NCBI RefSeq assembly: GCF_004327985.1
Contig: NZ_SJDL01000018.1
Span: 31,231-95,230 of the forward strand
Source: Marinobacter halodurans
GTDB taxonomy: Bacteria; Pseudomonadota; Gammaproteobacteria; Pseudomonadales; Oleiphilaceae
DNA length: 64,000 nucleotides
Reading direction: 5' to 3'
Shown: piece by piece, positions 63,141-64,000 of the stretch
How positions within the stretch are numbered: the stretch's first letter is position 1
Layout of the letters: the number at the start of each line of letters is the position of its first letter
Notes under the pieces: generated by a model
Told to the model about the DNA's origin: nothing
Database searches by the model: none
Seen by the model: only the letters and a program-made list of their open reading frames with translations
Program-made: the position numbers and the translations under genes

Positions 63141-64000
63141 GTGAACCTGATCCAGTCCACCCTGCAGCGGGGCGCCCGCATCAGCCGCCGGACCCGCGCC
63201 TACGCGGGCAATGCCTTCGACCGGGTGTTCCGCTCGGCGGAGATGGTGCTGGCCGGCAAGACCCCCTATGAGACACTGGCCGACGACGGCCTGGTGAGCC
63301 TGCGCTACTACCCGCCCCTGGAAAGCTTCAGCATCCAGTTGGGCGATGAAACCGTGCCAGTGGAGCCAACCACCCACCGCGTGCCCATCGTGATCGTGCC
63401 GCCGCTGGCAGTGAACATGCTGATCTACGACCTGTTCCCGCAGCGCAGCCTGGTGCGCTACCTGCGCGCCCGGGGTTTCGAGGTCTACCTGATCGACTGG
63501 GGGATGCCCACCCGGGAGCACAGCCACTACAACCTGCACACCTACGTGGCCGAACTGCTGCCCCGTTACCTGGATGCTGTGCGCCAGCACAGCGGCGAGC
63601 AGGACCTGAGCCTGCATGGCTGGAGCATGGGCGGCATGTTCACCCTGTTCTACACGGCCCTGAGCGGCGATCCCCACATCCGCAACGCGGTGGTGCTGGG
63701 CTCCCCCATCGACAGCCACGCCTCCGGACTGATGGGGCTGATGTACCGCCGTTTCAGCGATGTGGCGGGACTGGTGCGCCGCCATACCGGCTTCCGCATT
63801 CACGACGTGCGCCCGCACTGGTTGTACACGCCGGGGTGGGCCAACACCATCGGCTTCAAGCTGACCAACCCCATTGGCAGTGCCATGGGCTACTGGGAAT
63901 TACTGCTGCGCCTGGGAGACCGGGAATTCGTCACCAACCACGCCACCACCTCGGCGTTCCTCGACCGCATGGTGGCCTACCCCGGCGGCATCATCCAGGA
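63141..64000 (+). CDS. PhaC-like alpha/beta hydrolase (truncated by window end)
   Basis: GTG start at 63141 with AGGA upstream; 286 codons seen. The sequence follows the polyhydroxyalkanoate synthase fold: VPIVIVPPLAVNMLIYDLFPQRSLVRYLRARGFEVYLIDWG, then the nucleophile elbow LHGWSMGG. Classical PHA synthases use Cys in G-x-C-x-G. Here the nucleophile would be Ser, so a PhaC-like esterase or acyl hydrolase is more likely than a polymerising enzyme. The catalytic Asp and His lie beyond the window. Confidence 0.8.
   Translation, partial: MNLIQSTLQRGARISRRTRAYAGNAFDRVFRSAEMVLAGKTPYETLADDGLVSLRYYPPLESFSIQLGDETVPVEPTTHRVPIVIVPPLAVNMLIYDLFPQRSLVRYLRARGFEVYLIDWGMPTREHSHYNLHTYVAELLPRYLDAVRQHSGEQDLSLHGWSMGGMFTLFYTALSGDPHIRNAVVLGSPIDSHASGLMGLMYRRFSDVAGLVRRHTGFRIHDVRPHWLYTPGWANTIGFKLTNPIGSAMGYWELLLRLGDREFVTNHATTSAFLDRMVAYPGGIIQ

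Overview
The window is a dense, GC-rich chromosomal segment of a gammaproteobacterium in the Pseudomonas/Marinobacter part of the tree. Two gene orders support this. yrfG-hslR-hslO-pckA is an order shared with enterics. The block pyrC'-pyrB-pyrR-ruvX-algH-tonB-gshB followed by pilGHIJK-chpABC matches, from memory, P. aeruginosa PA0401-PA0415. I saw no rRNA, tRNA, CRISPR array, transposase, integrase or phage gene, so this reads as core chromosome with a few accessory modules. The species cannot be fixed by eye; a marine Marinobacter-like genus is my best inference.

Layout. 1-8.5 kb: housekeeping genes (ftsY partial, rsmD, an acyl desaturase, mutM, an IMP/GMP phosphatase, the Hsp15/Hsp33 heat-shock pair, PEP carboxykinase). 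8.5-15 kb: a structured intergenic stretch, then a minus-strand lipoprotein/solute-binding/TRAP-permease operon resembling TPR-associated TRAP (TatPT) systems. A second copy of its binding protein lies beyond an HU gene. 15-21.5 kb: the minus-strand pyrimidine/algH/tonB/gshB block. PyrC' has lost its metal-binding histidines and is probably a structural partner of PyrB. 22-36 kb: the complete Pil-Chp chemosensory operon for twitching motility, with a very large ChpA (about 2696 residues, eight canonical Hpt modules). 36-38.2 kb: zur-znuC-znuB with a probable Zur box. 38.4-50.7 kb: mixed genes, including an output-less sensor, a double CDGSH protein, a patatin-like protein beside a TetR regulator, a diguanylate cyclase, a folate cluster (folE, folM, folK), an HD-GYP phosphodiesterase and an AEC carrier. 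50.8-57.6 kb: a GGDEF/EAL protein, then a copper module (MerR regulator, CopA with four metal-binding domains, a 36-residue membrane protein, a DUF411 protein). 57.6-64 kb: an EF-hand lipoprotein, RNase II, an EAL protein, a YihG-type acyltransferase and the start of a PhaC-like alpha/beta hydrolase.

Themes. Surface motility and cyclic-di-GMP are heavily represented: Pil-Chp, one GGDEF, one HD-GYP, one GGDEF/EAL, one degenerate-GGDEF/EAL, and a sensor with no output domain. Metal handling recurs in zur/znuCB, the merR-copA module and the CDGSH protein. The least ordinary items are the TatT/DUF6091/TRAP locus with its duplicated binding protein, the four-HMA CopA under a MerR regulator carrying Cys77, the expanded ChpA, two very small membrane ORFs with clear translation signals, and several unassigned palindromes in promoters.
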